Source of the DNA: Humitalea sp050632385
GTDB taxonomy: Bacteria > Pseudomonadota > Alphaproteobacteria > Acetobacterales > Acetobacteraceae
Length of the DNA stretch: 64,000 bases
Direction: 5' to 3'
NCBI RefSeq assembly: GCF_050632385.1
Contig: NZ_CP192599.1
Span: forward strand, 620,001-684,000
Part shown: piece after piece, positions 1 to 10,000 of the stretch
How positions within the stretch are numbered: the first letter of the stretch is position 1
Layout: the number at the start of each line of letters is the position of its first letter
Notes under the pieces: generated by a model
The model's input: only the letters and a program-made list of their open reading frames with translations
Databases searched by the model: none
What the model was told of the DNA's origin: nothing
Translations under genes and position numbers: made by a program

Positions 1-738
1 GCCGTCGCGGGCTGGCGCGCAGCCGGGGAATCGGTCGCGCTGGTGCCGACGATGGGCGCGCTGCACGCGGGGCATCTGGCGCTGGTGGCGCGCGCGCTGG
101 TGCTGGCCGATCGGGTGGTGACCAGCATCTTCGTCAACCCGACGCAATTCGCACCGACCGAGGATTTGGCCCGCTATCCGCGTGACGAGGCGGGGGACGC
201 GGCGCTGCTGGATGCCGCCGGTTGCGACGTGCTCTACGCGCCGACGGTCGCCGAGATGTATCCGCCCGGCTTCTGCACCGCGATCACCCCCGCCGGCCCG
301 GCGCTGGGGCTGGAGGCGGATTTCCGCCCGACCATGTTCGGCGGCGTGGCACTGGTCTGCACCAAGCTGTTCACCCAATGCGGCCCCGATGTCGCGGTGT
401 TTGGCGAAAAGGATTTCCAACAGGTGCAGGTGGTGCGCCAGGTGGTCGCGGACCTGGACCTGCCGCTGAGGATCGACACGGTGCCGACGGTGCGGGAGGC
501 GGATGGGTTGGCGATGTCGTCCCGCAACCGATACCTCTCACCGGCGCAACGGGCGCTGGCCCCGGCGCTGTTCCAGGTGCTGCGCGCCGTCGCCGATGGC
601 ACGCCGGCGGCGGAGGCCCCGGCGATGCTGCTGGCCGCCGGCTTCGACAGCGTGGACTACGTGGCGGTGCGCGATGGCGTGGTGCTGGGGGCGGCGCGGC
701 TTGGCGGGGTGCGGTTGATCGACAACCTGGCGTGCTGA
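1..738 (+). CDS. panC: Pantoate--beta-alanine ligase PanC, 5' end missing
   Basis: Cytosolic enzyme joining pantoate and beta-alanine with ATP in the last step of pantothenate (vitamin B5, CoA precursor) synthesis. The frame is open from base 1, so the gene starts outside the window; 245 codons are visible of a usual 280-290. The nucleotide-binding HxGH-type motif is seen as PTMGALHAGH, followed by FVNPTQF, FGEKDFQQ and the KMSKS-like SSRNRYLSP segment, all in family order. The C-terminus (RLIDNLAC) is normal. The stop overlaps the start of the cardiolipin synthase gene by 7 bases, so the two are probably co-transcribed; this pairing looks like gene packing rather than a shared pathway. Confidence 0.95.
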   Translation, partial: AVAGWRAAGESVALVPTMGALHAGHLALVARALVLADRVVTSIFVNPTQFAPTEDLARYPRDEAGDAALLDAAGCDVLYAPTVAEMYPPGFCTAITPAGPALGLEADFRPTMFGGVALVCTKLFTQCGPDVAVFGEKDFQQVQVVRQVVADLDLPLRIDTVPTVREADGLAMSSRNRYLSPAQRALAPALFQVLRAVADGTPAAEAPAMLLAAGFDSVDYVAVRDGVVLGAARLGGVRLIDNLAC

Positions 739-2159
739 TCGCCCTGCATATCCTGGCGCAGATCCTGGTCATGGGCCGGGTGCTGCTGCGGCCGCATCGC
801 GACCCCGCGTCGCGCATCGCCTGGATCGTGGTGATCCTGGTGCTGCCGGTGGCCGGGATGCTGGGGTATCTGCTGCTGGGGGAAACCAGCATCGGGCGCG
901 GCCGCATCGCGCGGATGCAGGCGGCGCTGGCGGCCCTGCCGGACCCGGCGGCCGCCCCCGGCCATGACGCGGCCCCGCTGCGCGCCGATGTGCCGGAGCA
1001 ATACCGCCCGCTGTTCCGCGTCGGCCAGTCGATCAGCGGCCATGCGCCGGTCGGCGGCAACCAGGCGCGGCTGACCGCGGATTCCGATGCGATGATCGCC
1101 GATCTGGTGGCCGACATCGATGCCGCGACCGATCATGTGCATGTGCTGTTCTACATCTGGCTGCCCGACAACAACGGCACGCGTGTCGCCGAGGCGCTGT
1201 GCCGCGCCGCCGCCCGTGGTGTCGCCTGCCGCGCGCTGGTCGATGATCTGGGCAGCCGGGCGCTGACCCGCCACGCGCTGTGGCGCAGGATGGAAGACTG
1301 CGGGGTGCGCCTGGCCCGCGCGCTGCCGGTGGGCTTCGTGCTGGTGCGGCCGCTGCATGGGCGGATCGACCTGCGCGACCATCGCAAGATCGTCGTGATC
1401 GACAATCGAATCACCTATTGCGGCAGCCAGAACTGCGCCGACCCGGCGTTCCTGGTGAAGGCGAAATACGCCCCCTGGGTCGATGCGGTGATGCGCTTCG
1501 AAGGCCCCATCGCCCGACAGAACCAGCATCTTTTTGCTGGCGACTGGATGTGCTGGGCAGGTGAGGACATCACCGCATTGCTGCGTCGTCCGATCACCGA
1601 CGTCGCCCCGGGTTTCGCGGCGCAGGTCGTCGCCAGCGGGCCGACCGTGCGGCATTCGGCGATGCCGGAGATGTTCCAGACCCTGATTTTCGCCGCACGG
1701 CGGGAGTTGGTGATCACCACGCCCTATTACGTGCCCGACGATCCGATGCAGGGCGCGCTTTGCGCCGCCGGCAACCGGGGCGTCGCGACGACGATCATCT
1801 TCCCCGCGCGCAACGACAATTTCGCCATCGCCGCCACCAGCCGTTCCTACTACGCCGAGTTGCTGGCGGCCGGGGTGCGGATCTTCGAATACCAGGGCGG
1901 GCTGCTGCACACGAAATCGCTGACCCTGGATGGCGAGATCACCCTGATCGGTTCGGCCAACATGGACCGGCGCAGCTTCGACCTGAACTACGAGAACAAC
2001 ATCCTGCTGCATGACGCGACGCTGACCACGGCGATGCGGGCGCGGCAGGATGGCTACATCGCGCATAGCCGGGAGGTGCTGGCGGAAGAAGTCGCCGCCT
2101 GGCCCTGGCCGCGGCGGCTTTGGCACAATGCGGCGGCGGTGTTCAGCCCGGTGCTGTGA
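732..2159 (+). CDS. cls: Cardiolipin synthase, phospholipase D superfamily
   Basis: Membrane enzyme that makes cardiolipin from phosphatidylglycerol. The 475-residue product begins with one or two membrane segments (about residues 1-50), then carries two phospholipase D HKD motifs: H217-x-K219-x4-D224 (DHRKIVVID, followed by YCGSQN) and H393-x-K395-x4-D400 (HTKSLTLD, followed by LIGSANMDRRS). Length and two-motif layout match the ClsA/YmdC-type family. I chose the GTG at 732 because it overlaps the panC stop and begins just before the first hydrophobic segment; the open frame upstream is only an antisense-like extension through panC. The 3' end overlaps the convergent membrane protein gene by 17 bases. 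Confidence 0.92.
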   Translation: MLIALHILAQILVMGRVLLRPHRDPASRIAWIVVILVLPVAGMLGYLLLGETSIGRGRIARMQAALAALPDPAAAPGHDAAPLRADVPEQYRPLFRVGQSISGHAPVGGNQARLTADSDAMIADLVADIDAATDHVHVLFYIWLPDNNGTRVAEALCRAAARGVACRALVDDLGSRALTRHALWRRMEDCGVRLARALPVGFVLVRPLHGRIDLRDHRKIVVIDNRITYCGSQNCADPAFLVKAKYAPWVDAVMRFEGPIARQNQHLFAGDWMCWAGEDITALLRRPITDVAPGFAAQVVASGPTVRHSAMPEMFQTLIFAARRELVITTPYYVPDDPMQGALCAAGNRGVATTIIFPARNDNFAIAATSRSYYAELLAAGVRIFEYQGGLLHTKSLTLDGEITLIGSANMDRRSFDLNYENNILLHDATLTTAMRARQDGYIAHSREVLAEEVAAWPWPRRLWHNAAAVFSPVL

Positions 2160-3498
2160 CGGGGCGGCGCGGCCAGAAGGCGAGCGCGGCACCCATCGGC
2201 AGCAGCCAGATGATCCGTGCCTCATACCGGTGGTGCGGCTTGGACAGTGCGCCGGCGACGAAGGCATTGGCGGTCAGCCCGACCAGCACGCAGAGCAATA
2301 GGCCGAGCCTTGGATGATCGCCCCGCCGCGCCAGCCGCCACCAGCCGAACAAGGCCAGCGGCACCGCCAGCACCAGCACGATATCGTGGATCACGATGAA
2401 GGGCGCCGCCAGACGCGGCAATTCGCCCCGCATCTGCGCCCCGGCGGCGAAGGCGGCTGATTCGCGGGGCGGGAAGCCGCGCGACAGAAAGCGGTCGGCG
2501 AAATCGACCAGGTCGATGTTGTCGAAGGTGTCGCCGATGCGGATCTTGAACTGCTGTTCCCACCAGTTGCCGATCGAGATCCACAGCACCTGCAACGGAT
2601 AGGCGCGCAGGGTGGCGGCGACGATCTCCCGCGCTTCGGGCGCCAGCAATTCGCTGCCGGTCAGGCGGTGGTTGCCGGCGGCGTCGCGGTTGGGCGGGCT
2701 TTCGGGGTTCCAGAGGAAGAGGTCGCTGTCCATCGGCATGCGGTCGATGAAGCCGCACAGGTGCCAGCCGGATTCGGGGCAGCGGTCGCGGATCGTCCAG
2801 ACGGCCGGCCCATCGGCCTGCAACCGCGCCAGCAGGAAGACCGAGCCATGCGCCGACAGGGTCGCGCGGCCAAAGGCGTGCCAGTTGGCGCCCAGCAAGA
2901 ACAGGATCGCGGCGGCGATCGGCAGCGCCGCGCGCAGCGCCGGCCAGAGCCGTCGGCGCAGCAGCAGCACCAGCACCACCAGCGCGCAGGCGGTCGGCAG
3001 ATGCGACAGATGCACCGCGATGCCCAAGGCGCCGATGGCACCGGCGAAACACATCTCGGCGCGGGTCAGCCGGTCGTCGCCGAAGCCGAGGAGGAAGAGG
3101 CTCAGCACCACCAGCGGCGTGAAGTAATCCGGCATGATGGTCGCGACGAACCAGGGCGCCGAGGTCAACGCCGCCAACCCCGCCGCCAGCGCCAGATGCC
3201 CCCGGGGCGAGGCCTGGCCCAGCGCCACCCGTTGCACCAGCCACAGCATGATCGACAGGATCAGCGCCTGGCCGATGACCGAGAACCACAACGTCACCCC
3301 CTGGTGGAACAGTGCCAGGAAGGGGCCGTAGGCCGCGGTTTTGTCCCACGGCGCCTCACCGGTGATGGTGTGCATCAGGTAGGAGGAGGCATCGATGAAC
3401 AGGATCGGGTAGCCGTTCAGCACCGCCGGCCAAAGCAGGAGCGCGGCGGCGCCGAGGATGGCGGCCAGCCGGAAGGCCAGCGGTGCGGGGGGGGGCAT
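2143..3498 (-). CDS. Polytopic membrane protein of unknown function
   Basis: A 451-residue integral membrane protein. About ten hydrophobic segments are visible: near residues 7-27, a pair at 60-90, others through about 215, then three more after 370. The middle part (about 225-370) is hydrophilic, rich in charged and aromatic residues, and probably lies outside the membrane. The layout resembles membrane glycosyltransferases of the GT39/ArnT or YfhO type, but I see no diagnostic acidic motif, so no function is assigned. It is transcribed convergently with cls, overlapping it by 17 bases, and stands alone: the next minus-strand gene ends at 3547 and begins a different cluster's 3' end. Confidence 0.75.
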   Translation of the reverse strand: MPPPAPLAFRLAAILGAAALLLWPAVLNGYPILFIDASSYLMHTITGEAPWDKTAAYGPFLALFHQGVTLWFSVIGQALILSIMLWLVQRVALGQASPRGHLALAAGLAALTSAPWFVATIMPDYFTPLVVLSLFLLGFGDDRLTRAEMCFAGAIGALGIAVHLSHLPTACALVVLVLLLRRRLWPALRAALPIAAAILFLLGANWHAFGRATLSAHGSVFLLARLQADGPAVWTIRDRCPESGWHLCGFIDRMPMDSDLFLWNPESPPNRDAAGNHRLTGSELLAPEAREIVAATLRAYPLQVLWISIGNWWEQQFKIRIGDTFDNIDLVDFADRFLSRGFPPRESAAFAAGAQMRGELPRLAAPFIVIHDIVLVLAVPLALFGWWRLARRGDHPRLGLLLCVLVGLTANAFVAGALSKPHHRYEARIIWLLPMGAALAFWPRRPVTAPG

Positions 3499-3546
3499 GG
3501 GCGTGTCCTGACGGATCGTTCTTGGGGGATGTGGGAGTCGGGGGCG

Positions 3547-4422
3547 TTATGCCGGCTCCAGGTCCACCCCCACATGCAGCGTGTGCCGCCCGCCGCCCAG
3601 AATCACCCCGCGCAGCGGCGAGACATCCGAAAAATCCCGCCCCCAGCCCAGCACCACATGTTCGGTGCCGGTCACGCAGTCATTCGTCGGGTCCAAATCC
3701 ACCCAGCCAAAGTCCGGCCCCATCCAGGCGCCGACCCAGGCGTGCGACTGGTCCGCCCCGCGCATCCGCACGCCGCCCGGCGGGGTATGGGTGCGGATGT
3801 AGCCGGACACATAGCGCGCCGGCAGGCCCAGCCCCCGCAACCCCGCGATCATCGCGTGGGAGAAATCCTGGCAGACCCCGGCGCGCGTCGACATGATCGT
3901 TTCGACCGATGTCGAAATCCCCGTCACCCCGGGCTTGTAGGCGAATTCGCGGCGGATGCGGTGCATCAGGTGCAGCAAGCCCTCCAGCACCGGGCGCCCG
4001 CGCGGAAAGGATGCGCCGGCATAGGCGCGGGCGGCGGGGCTTGCCGGGATCAGCGGGCTGTCGAACAGGAATTGCGCGACGGTGCCGCCGGCCAGGGCGG
4101 CGACCTCCTCCCACGGCAGGGTATCGGCGGGGGGGGGCGGGGGCGGGAAGGCGACCTCGACCTCCGCCTCGCTGACCACGACGAAGCGGTCGTGCGGGCT
4201 GTCCAGGAACAGCCAGGTCACCGCATTGCCGAAATCATCGGTGCCATGGGTGGTGCGGGCCGGTTCGGGGGTCGAGGTCAGGCTGTGGCTGATCACCCGC
4301 TGCCCGGGGAAATCCCGCGGGGTCAGGTGCAGCATATGCGTCGCCATATCGACCGGGCGCGCGTAGCGGTAGGTCGTCTCGTGCCGCAGTTTCCACCGCG
4401 CGGGAGCCAAAATTTCGCTCAC
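3547..4422 (-). CDS. Transglutaminase-like cysteine protease family protein
   Basis: A 291-residue protein with the bacterial transglutaminase N-terminal beta domain (about residues 9-95, beginning WKLRHETTYRYARPV) followed by the papain-like transglutaminase core. The catalytic triad can be read as C184 (AGVCQDFSH), H227 (QSHAWVGAW) and D244 (DLDPTND). Such proteins may act as peptidases or amide-forming enzymes. It is the last gene of a three-gene minus-strand cluster and overlaps the ATP-grasp gene by four bases (4419-4422), which implies translational coupling. A run of nine G on the plus strand near 4130 encodes a proline tract (residues 93-98) and does not break the frame. Confidence 0.88.
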   Translation of the reverse strand: MSEILAPARWKLRHETTYRYARPVDMATHMLHLTPRDFPGQRVISHSLTSTPEPARTTHGTDDFGNAVTWLFLDSPHDRFVVVSEAEVEVAFPPPPPPADTLPWEEVAALAGGTVAQFLFDSPLIPASPAARAYAGASFPRGRPVLEGLLHLMHRIRREFAYKPGVTGISTSVETIMSTRAGVCQDFSHAMIAGLRGLGLPARYVSGYIRTHTPPGGVRMRGADQSHAWVGAWMGPDFGWVDLDPTNDCVTGTEHVVLGWGRDFSDVSPLRGVILGGGRHTLHVGVDLEPA

Positions 4423-6941
4423 GCCGCGCCCTCCAGCGGCCTGTCGTCATCCTCGGGGTCCAACGGCGAGCCGATGGTCTGCACCGCCGGCAGCAGCGCG
4501 AAATACCGCCGGGTCACGCGATCGGACAGGGCGCCGATGGCTTCCCGCAGCGCCTCCAGCCGGTCCGGCAGCAGCGATGCGGCGGTGGCCTGGTCGGGCA
4601 CTTCGACCAGCCCGGCCGCGATCGCCTCGGCCTCGGCCTGCAGGGCGCCGGCGGCGCGGACCAGTTCGGCCTCGGTGCCATTGCTGATCGCGGCCAGGCG
4701 GGCGCGGATCTCATTGCACTGGAAGGCGACGCCGCGCGGATTGCCGGGGTCCGCCAGCACCAGGTCCAGCACCGGGGCGGGCTGCAGGGTGGTCAGGTAG
4801 CGGCTGCGATAGGTGATGACGCTGTCGCACAGGTCCAGCGCCAGGCGCAGCGCGGTTTCCTGGCGAGGCGGCGGTTCCTTCAGCGCCTCGGCCAGCCCGA
4901 GGCAGGTGGCCGAGGCGCGCTCCATCCGCCGCCCCAGGTCCAGGAACAGGTAGCCACCGCCGCGCACCATGTTCTCGGCGGCGGTGCCGGCGACGGCGGC
5001 GCTGTAGCGCAGCAGCTCGCCCAGGGCTTCCTCCAGCGCATCCAGCCCGCGGGCGCTGTGCAGCTTGGCCATGGCGGCGCGCAGCGGCTGGCTGAAGGTC
5101 GCGTACATCTCACCGGTCAGGCGGTCGCGGGCGGCTTCGGTCAGGCGGATGACCTCGGCGGCGCGGCTGGCCAGTGGCCCGCCCTCCCGCCCGGCCTTGC
5201 TCATCGAGGCGATCAGCGCGCCGGGGCCGGCGCCGGAGGGCGCGTCCTCGGCCGCGACCAGCCGGGCCGCGACCAGGCAGCGGGTCAGCGCCGACAGGTC
5301 GGCCATCTCGCGCGGGCTGGGCGCGCCGCGCGCGACGCGGGCGACGGCCAGCTTCAGCAGGCGGGCCGAACCCTCCAGCCGTTCGACGTAGCGGCCGAGC
5401 CAGAACAGGTTGTCGGCGGTGCGCGACGGCAGTTCGCCGGCAGTGCGGCGGATGGCGACGGCCGGCCCGGATTGGGCGCTGGGCCCCCGGATGTCGGTGC
5501 GGTCTTCGGTCAACACCCAGACATCCTTGGCCAATCCGGCGCGCGGCAGGCGGCCACCGATCATTTCCCCTTCGCCCAGCACGCGGGCGAGGCCCCCTGG
5601 CAGGCAACGCCAGCCAATGCCGTCATGCACCAGGAACAGCCGCAACTGGATGGTGCGGGGCTGCAACCTGCCACCGACGACGGTCGGCGCGACCGAGCCT
5701 TCGGGCGTCATCGTCGCGACCCAGGCGCCCGGGTTGGCTTCCACTTTGGCGGCGAAATCGGCGCGGGCGGCGAGGTCGAGTGTCGCGGGATCGGTCGCCG
5801 TCACGTTGCTGTCCAGCGCCGGGCGCAGCAGCCAGCGTGCCGGCGCCTGGGTGATATCGGCCAGCACGCGCCGCGCCTGGGCCGGGTCGGACAGCGCCAC
5901 GGTCAGCGCCTGCGGCAGCAGCAGCGGCGCGCCCAGCAGGCGGGGTGCCAGGTCCGGCAGCACCGTGGCCCAGCCCGGGGCTTCCAGCGCGCCGGTGCCG
6001 GGGTCGTTGACGATGCGCAGGCGCCCGTGGCGCGCGGCATCCATCATCCCGGGCACGCCGCGTTGGCCGGCCTGGCCGAATTCCACCGGGTCCATCCGCC
6101 GCCCGTCCATCCGGCGCATCAGCACATCGACCGGCTGCAATCCCGCCAGGGTTTTCAGGTAGAGCAGGCCGTGGCGGACGGTCAGGTCGCCGCCCTCGAC
6201 CAAGGCGCAGCCGAGTTCGCGGGCCAGCAGCAGGTGTTCGAACCAGAAGGGATGCCGGGTGCCGGGGGTCAGGATGGCCACGGCCGGGTGGTCGCGCCCG
6301 TTCGGCGCATTATGGGTCAGGCTGTCCTGCCAGACGTCATAGAAGGGGCGCAGCGGCCGCGGCGGCGCCGCGCGCAGCGATTCGGGCATCGCGCGCGCGA
6401 TCTGGCGGCGGTTTTCCAGCACCAGGCCAAAGCCCGCGGCCCGGCTGGTGCGGTCGGAGACGACCTGCCACCCGCCATCCGCGCCGCGCAGCAGATCGGC
6501 CGCGTAGCAACCCATCAGCACATTGCGCGGCAGGTCGGCTTCCCCGGGCACGGTGGCCCGGCAGGGGCGCAGGAAGCCGGGGTTGGCATAGACCAGCGCC
6601 GGGGGGATCAGCCCCTCCGCGACCAGCGCCTGCGGGCCGTAGATATCCTTCAGCACCGCTTCGATCAGCGTGGCGCGCTGGGCGAGGCCGGTCGCCAGCG
6701 TGGCGAATTCGGCGCCCGAGATCGGCAGCGGCACGGGGTCGCAGCGCCAGGCGGCCTCGGCCCCCGGCAGCAGGCTGCCGACGCCATCGGCGGCGAAGCC
6801 GGCATCCAGGCGGCGGGCGCGTTCGGCCAGGCCATCGCCCGGCAGCCCCACGCCGGACAGATCGGCCAATGCACCGATCAGCCCCTGCCAATGGGGGCGG
6901 ATGCGGCCACGGCCGTCCACCATCTCGTCGCTGGCCGACAT
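4419..6941 (-). CDS. Circularly permuted ATP-grasp protein fused to an alpha-E domain
   Basis: An 840-residue fusion. Residues 1 to about 490 match the circularly permuted type 2 ATP-grasp family (DUF404/DUF407; visible blocks include LIEAVLKDIYGPQ, VLMGCYAADLLRG and VSDRTSRAAGFG). Residues from about 505 match the alpha-E domain (DUF403), opening with ADNLFWLGRYVERLEGSARL. ATP-grasp enzymes of this type are predicted to form peptide-like amide bonds; the product is unknown. In many genomes the two halves are separate genes. It lies between two transglutaminase-like genes, overlapping the downstream one by four bases and following the upstream one by 92 bases, so all three probably work together. 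Confidence 0.9.
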   Translation of the reverse strand: MSASDEMVDGRGRIRPHWQGLIGALADLSGVGLPGDGLAERARRLDAGFAADGVGSLLPGAEAAWRCDPVPLPISGAEFATLATGLAQRATLIEAVLKDIYGPQALVAEGLIPPALVYANPGFLRPCRATVPGEADLPRNVLMGCYAADLLRGADGGWQVVSDRTSRAAGFGLVLENRRQIARAMPESLRAAPPRPLRPFYDVWQDSLTHNAPNGRDHPAVAILTPGTRHPFWFEHLLLARELGCALVEGGDLTVRHGLLYLKTLAGLQPVDVLMRRMDGRRMDPVEFGQAGQRGVPGMMDAARHGRLRIVNDPGTGALEAPGWATVLPDLAPRLLGAPLLLPQALTVALSDPAQARRVLADITQAPARWLLRPALDSNVTATDPATLDLAARADFAAKVEANPGAWVATMTPEGSVAPTVVGGRLQPRTIQLRLFLVHDGIGWRCLPGGLARVLGEGEMIGGRLPRAGLAKDVWVLTEDRTDIRGPSAQSGPAVAIRRTAGELPSRTADNLFWLGRYVERLEGSARLLKLAVARVARGAPSPREMADLSALTRCLVAARLVAAEDAPSGAGPGALIASMSKAGREGGPLASRAAEVIRLTEAARDRLTGEMYATFSQPLRAAMAKLHSARGLDALEEALGELLRYSAAVAGTAAENMVRGGGYLFLDLGRRMERASATCLGLAEALKEPPPRQETALRLALDLCDSVITYRSRYLTTLQPAPVLDLVLADPGNPRGVAFQCNEIRARLAAISNGTEAELVRAAGALQAEAEAIAAGLVEVPDQATAASLLPDRLEALREAIGALSDRVTRRYFALLPAVQTIGSPLDPEDDDRPLEGAA

Positions 6942-7033
6942 TATCCGGCGACCACTATCGCAGGGGGGATTGCGCGGGCGTCAGGCCCGCCGCGCAGGCA
7001 TTGTTCGCACGCTTGTGTCACCGCCCCAAACTG

Positions 7034-10000
7034 TCACGCGCCGCGCCGCAGGTCGAGGGTGCGGGGGTGATCGGCCCCGGCCACCACGCGCGGTTCGGGC
7101 ATCGGCCCCGGGGTATGGCCGAAGGCGAAGAAGCGCGACCGCCGCCGCGCCTCGGCCGAATTGGCATTGACCGGGAAGTCTTCGTAGGAGCGCCCGCCCG
7201 GGTGGACGACGTGATGCGACATCCCGCCCAGCGAGCGACCGGTCCAGCGGTCGAACAGGTCGAAGACCAGCGGCGTCTGCGCCGCGATGGTCGGGTGCAG
7301 CGACGAGGGCGGCGACCAGGCCTTAAAGCGCACGCCGGCGACGAATTGCCCGGCGGTCTCGGTCGCCGACAGCGGCACGGCGCGGCCGTTCACCGCCAGG
7401 ACGTGGCGTTCGGGGACGAAGCCATCGACCTTGACCTGCAAGCGCTCGGCGCTGCTGTCGACGTAGCGGACGGTGCCTTGGGCGGTGTTTTCCTCCGGCA
7501 GCACGTGCCAGGGTTCCAGCGCGGTGCGCAGTTCCATCTTGACGTCGCGCACCGTTGTTTCCCCGACCAGCGGGAAACGGAATTCGGCATGGGGCGTGAA
7601 CCAGGCCGGGTCGATCGGCGCGCCGATGCTGTTGAGTTCGGCGACCGCATCGTTGAAATCGGCCATGCAGTAGTGCGGCAGCAGAAACTCGTCATGCAGC
7701 CGGGTGCCCCAGCGGACCAGGCGCCGGTCCCAGGGCTTTTGCCAGAAGGCCGCGACCGAGGCGCGCATCAGCAGCATCTGCGCGGCCGACATTTCCGCAT
7801 GCGGCGGCATCTCGAAGGCGCGGAATTCCACCAGCCCGCGCCGGCCGCCGGGGCCGTCCGGGCTGTACATCTTGTCGATGCAGAATTCGGTGCGGTGGGT
7901 ATTGCCCGTCATGTCGGCCAGCAGGTGGCGGAACAGCCGGTCGACCATCCAGGGCGGTGCGTCCTGGTCGGGTTTGATGCGGGAGAAGGCGATCTCCAAC
8001 TCGTTCAGCACATCCATGCGGGCTTCGTCGACGCGCGGATGCTGGCTGGTCGGGCCGATGAACAGGCCGGAGAAGAGGAAGGAGAGGGACGGGTGGTTCT
8101 GCCAGAAACCGACCAGCGACTTCAGCAGATCCGGCCGCCGCAGGAAGGGGCTTTCCTCGACCGTGGCGCCGCCCATGACGACATGGTTGCCGCCGCCGGT
8201 GCCGACGTGGCGCCCGTCCATCATGAACTTCTGGGTCGCCAGGCCGACCTGCCGGGATTCCTCGTAGAGCTGTTCGGTGCGTTCCACCTGTTCGGCAAAA
8301 CTGGTCATCGGGTGGATGTTGACCTCGATCACGCCGGGGTCCGGGGTGATCGAGAAATCCTGCATGCGGTCGTCATTGGGGGGCAGGTAGCCCTCTAGGA
8401 ATATCTTTTGGCCGGTTTCGGCGGCGGTGGCCTCGATGGCCGCGACCAGTTCCAGCCAGTCCTCGGGGTCGGTCAGCGGCGGGCAGAAGACGTGGATCAG
8501 CCCGCCGCGGGATTCGACGGCGAGCGCCGTGCGGACCAGTTCGGGCTCCTCCTTGCCGACTTCCGGCAGGGCCTGGGCGCTGGGGCGGAAGGCCGGGGAC
8601 AGGCCGCGGGTGCCGACGCGGTCGCGGATCATCTGCCGGCTGGACAGCGGCTCGACCGGGGCGAAGGGGTCGCGTTCGGATTCGGTGACCGCGGCGATCG
8701 AGGCATCGCGGGCCCAGGCCAGGCTGTCGAGCGGCAGGCGCAAGCCGATCGGACTGTCGCCGGGCACGAGGAACATGGGCGAGGCATTGTCCTCGGCATC
8801 GCGGAAGAACCAGGCGCCGGATTGCCAGCGGCGCTGCCCTGCATCCAGCACGCGGCGCAGCGGCAGCACCGAACCGACCGGGGAAGCGAGCCCTTGTTCG
8901 AAGACCTTGGCCAGCCGGGCGCGTTCCAGCGGGTCGCGGAGCTTGGCATCCTCGACCACCACATTCGCCGGCAGGCGCTTTTCGCGCCACAGGTAGTAGT
9001 GGATGTCCTCATGCGCCGGGATGACCAGCGTGGGATCGACCTGCAGCCGTTCGGCCAGGATGGCGGCGAAGGCGGCGGCATCGTCGGGCGTCGCGGTGCC
9101 GGTGTCGTCGTCGGAGGCGAGCAGGGCGGGGTCGGTCCAGACCGGCTCCCCATCCAGGCGCCAATGCGCCGACAGGGTCCAGCGCGGCAGTTGTTCGCCG
9201 GGGTAGAGCTTGCCCATGCCGTGATGCAACGCCGCGCCCGGTGCCCAGAGCGGGGCCAGGCGGCGCATCAGGCGGCCGGCCATGGTGCGCTTGGTCGGGC
9301 CCATGGCGTCGGTGTTCCACTCCGGCGCCTCCATGTCGGTGGCCGAGACGAAGGTCGGCTCGCCGCCCATCGTCATCCGCACGCCCAGGCGGTTCAGCGC
9401 GGCATCGACACTGGCGCCCGCCTCCTTGATCCGGCTCCAGGTGCGGTCGGTATAGGGTTTTGTCGTGCGCGGGGTTTCGCGGATGCGGGTGACGCGCATC
9501 TCGAAGCCGAATTCGACCTCGGCCTTGTCGGACAAGCCGCTGATCGGCGCGGCGGATTGCGGTTCGGGGGTGGAGGCGAGGGGGATATGCCCCTCGCCGG
9601 TCATCAGGCCGGAGGTGGCGTCCAGCCCGATCCAGCCGGCGCCGGGCAGGTAGACCTCGGCCCAGGCGTGCAGGTCGGTGAAATCGGCGGTGGGGCCGGC
9701 GGGGCCGTCCAGCGGTACCTCGTCGGCGACCAGTTGGATCAGGTAGCCCGAGCAGAAGCGCGCGGCGTAGCCGAGGTGCCGCAGCAACTGCACCAGCACC
9801 CAGGCGCTGTCGCGGCAGGAGCCCTTGGCATTGCCCAGGGTCTCCTCCGGATCCCAGACGCCGGGTTCCAGGCGGACGATATAGGCGACGCGCTCCATCA
9901 CCATCTGGTTCAGCGCGACCAGCATGTCGATGGTGCGGATCTTTTCGCGCGGGACCGCGTCGATGATGGCCTTGAGGAAGGGGCCGGGGGGCGAGAGGCG

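Noticed and set aside
4120..4150. Run of nine G that might hide a frameshift in the transglutaminase gene
   Set aside because: The frame is open through the tract as a proline stretch and the domain continues normally on both sides.
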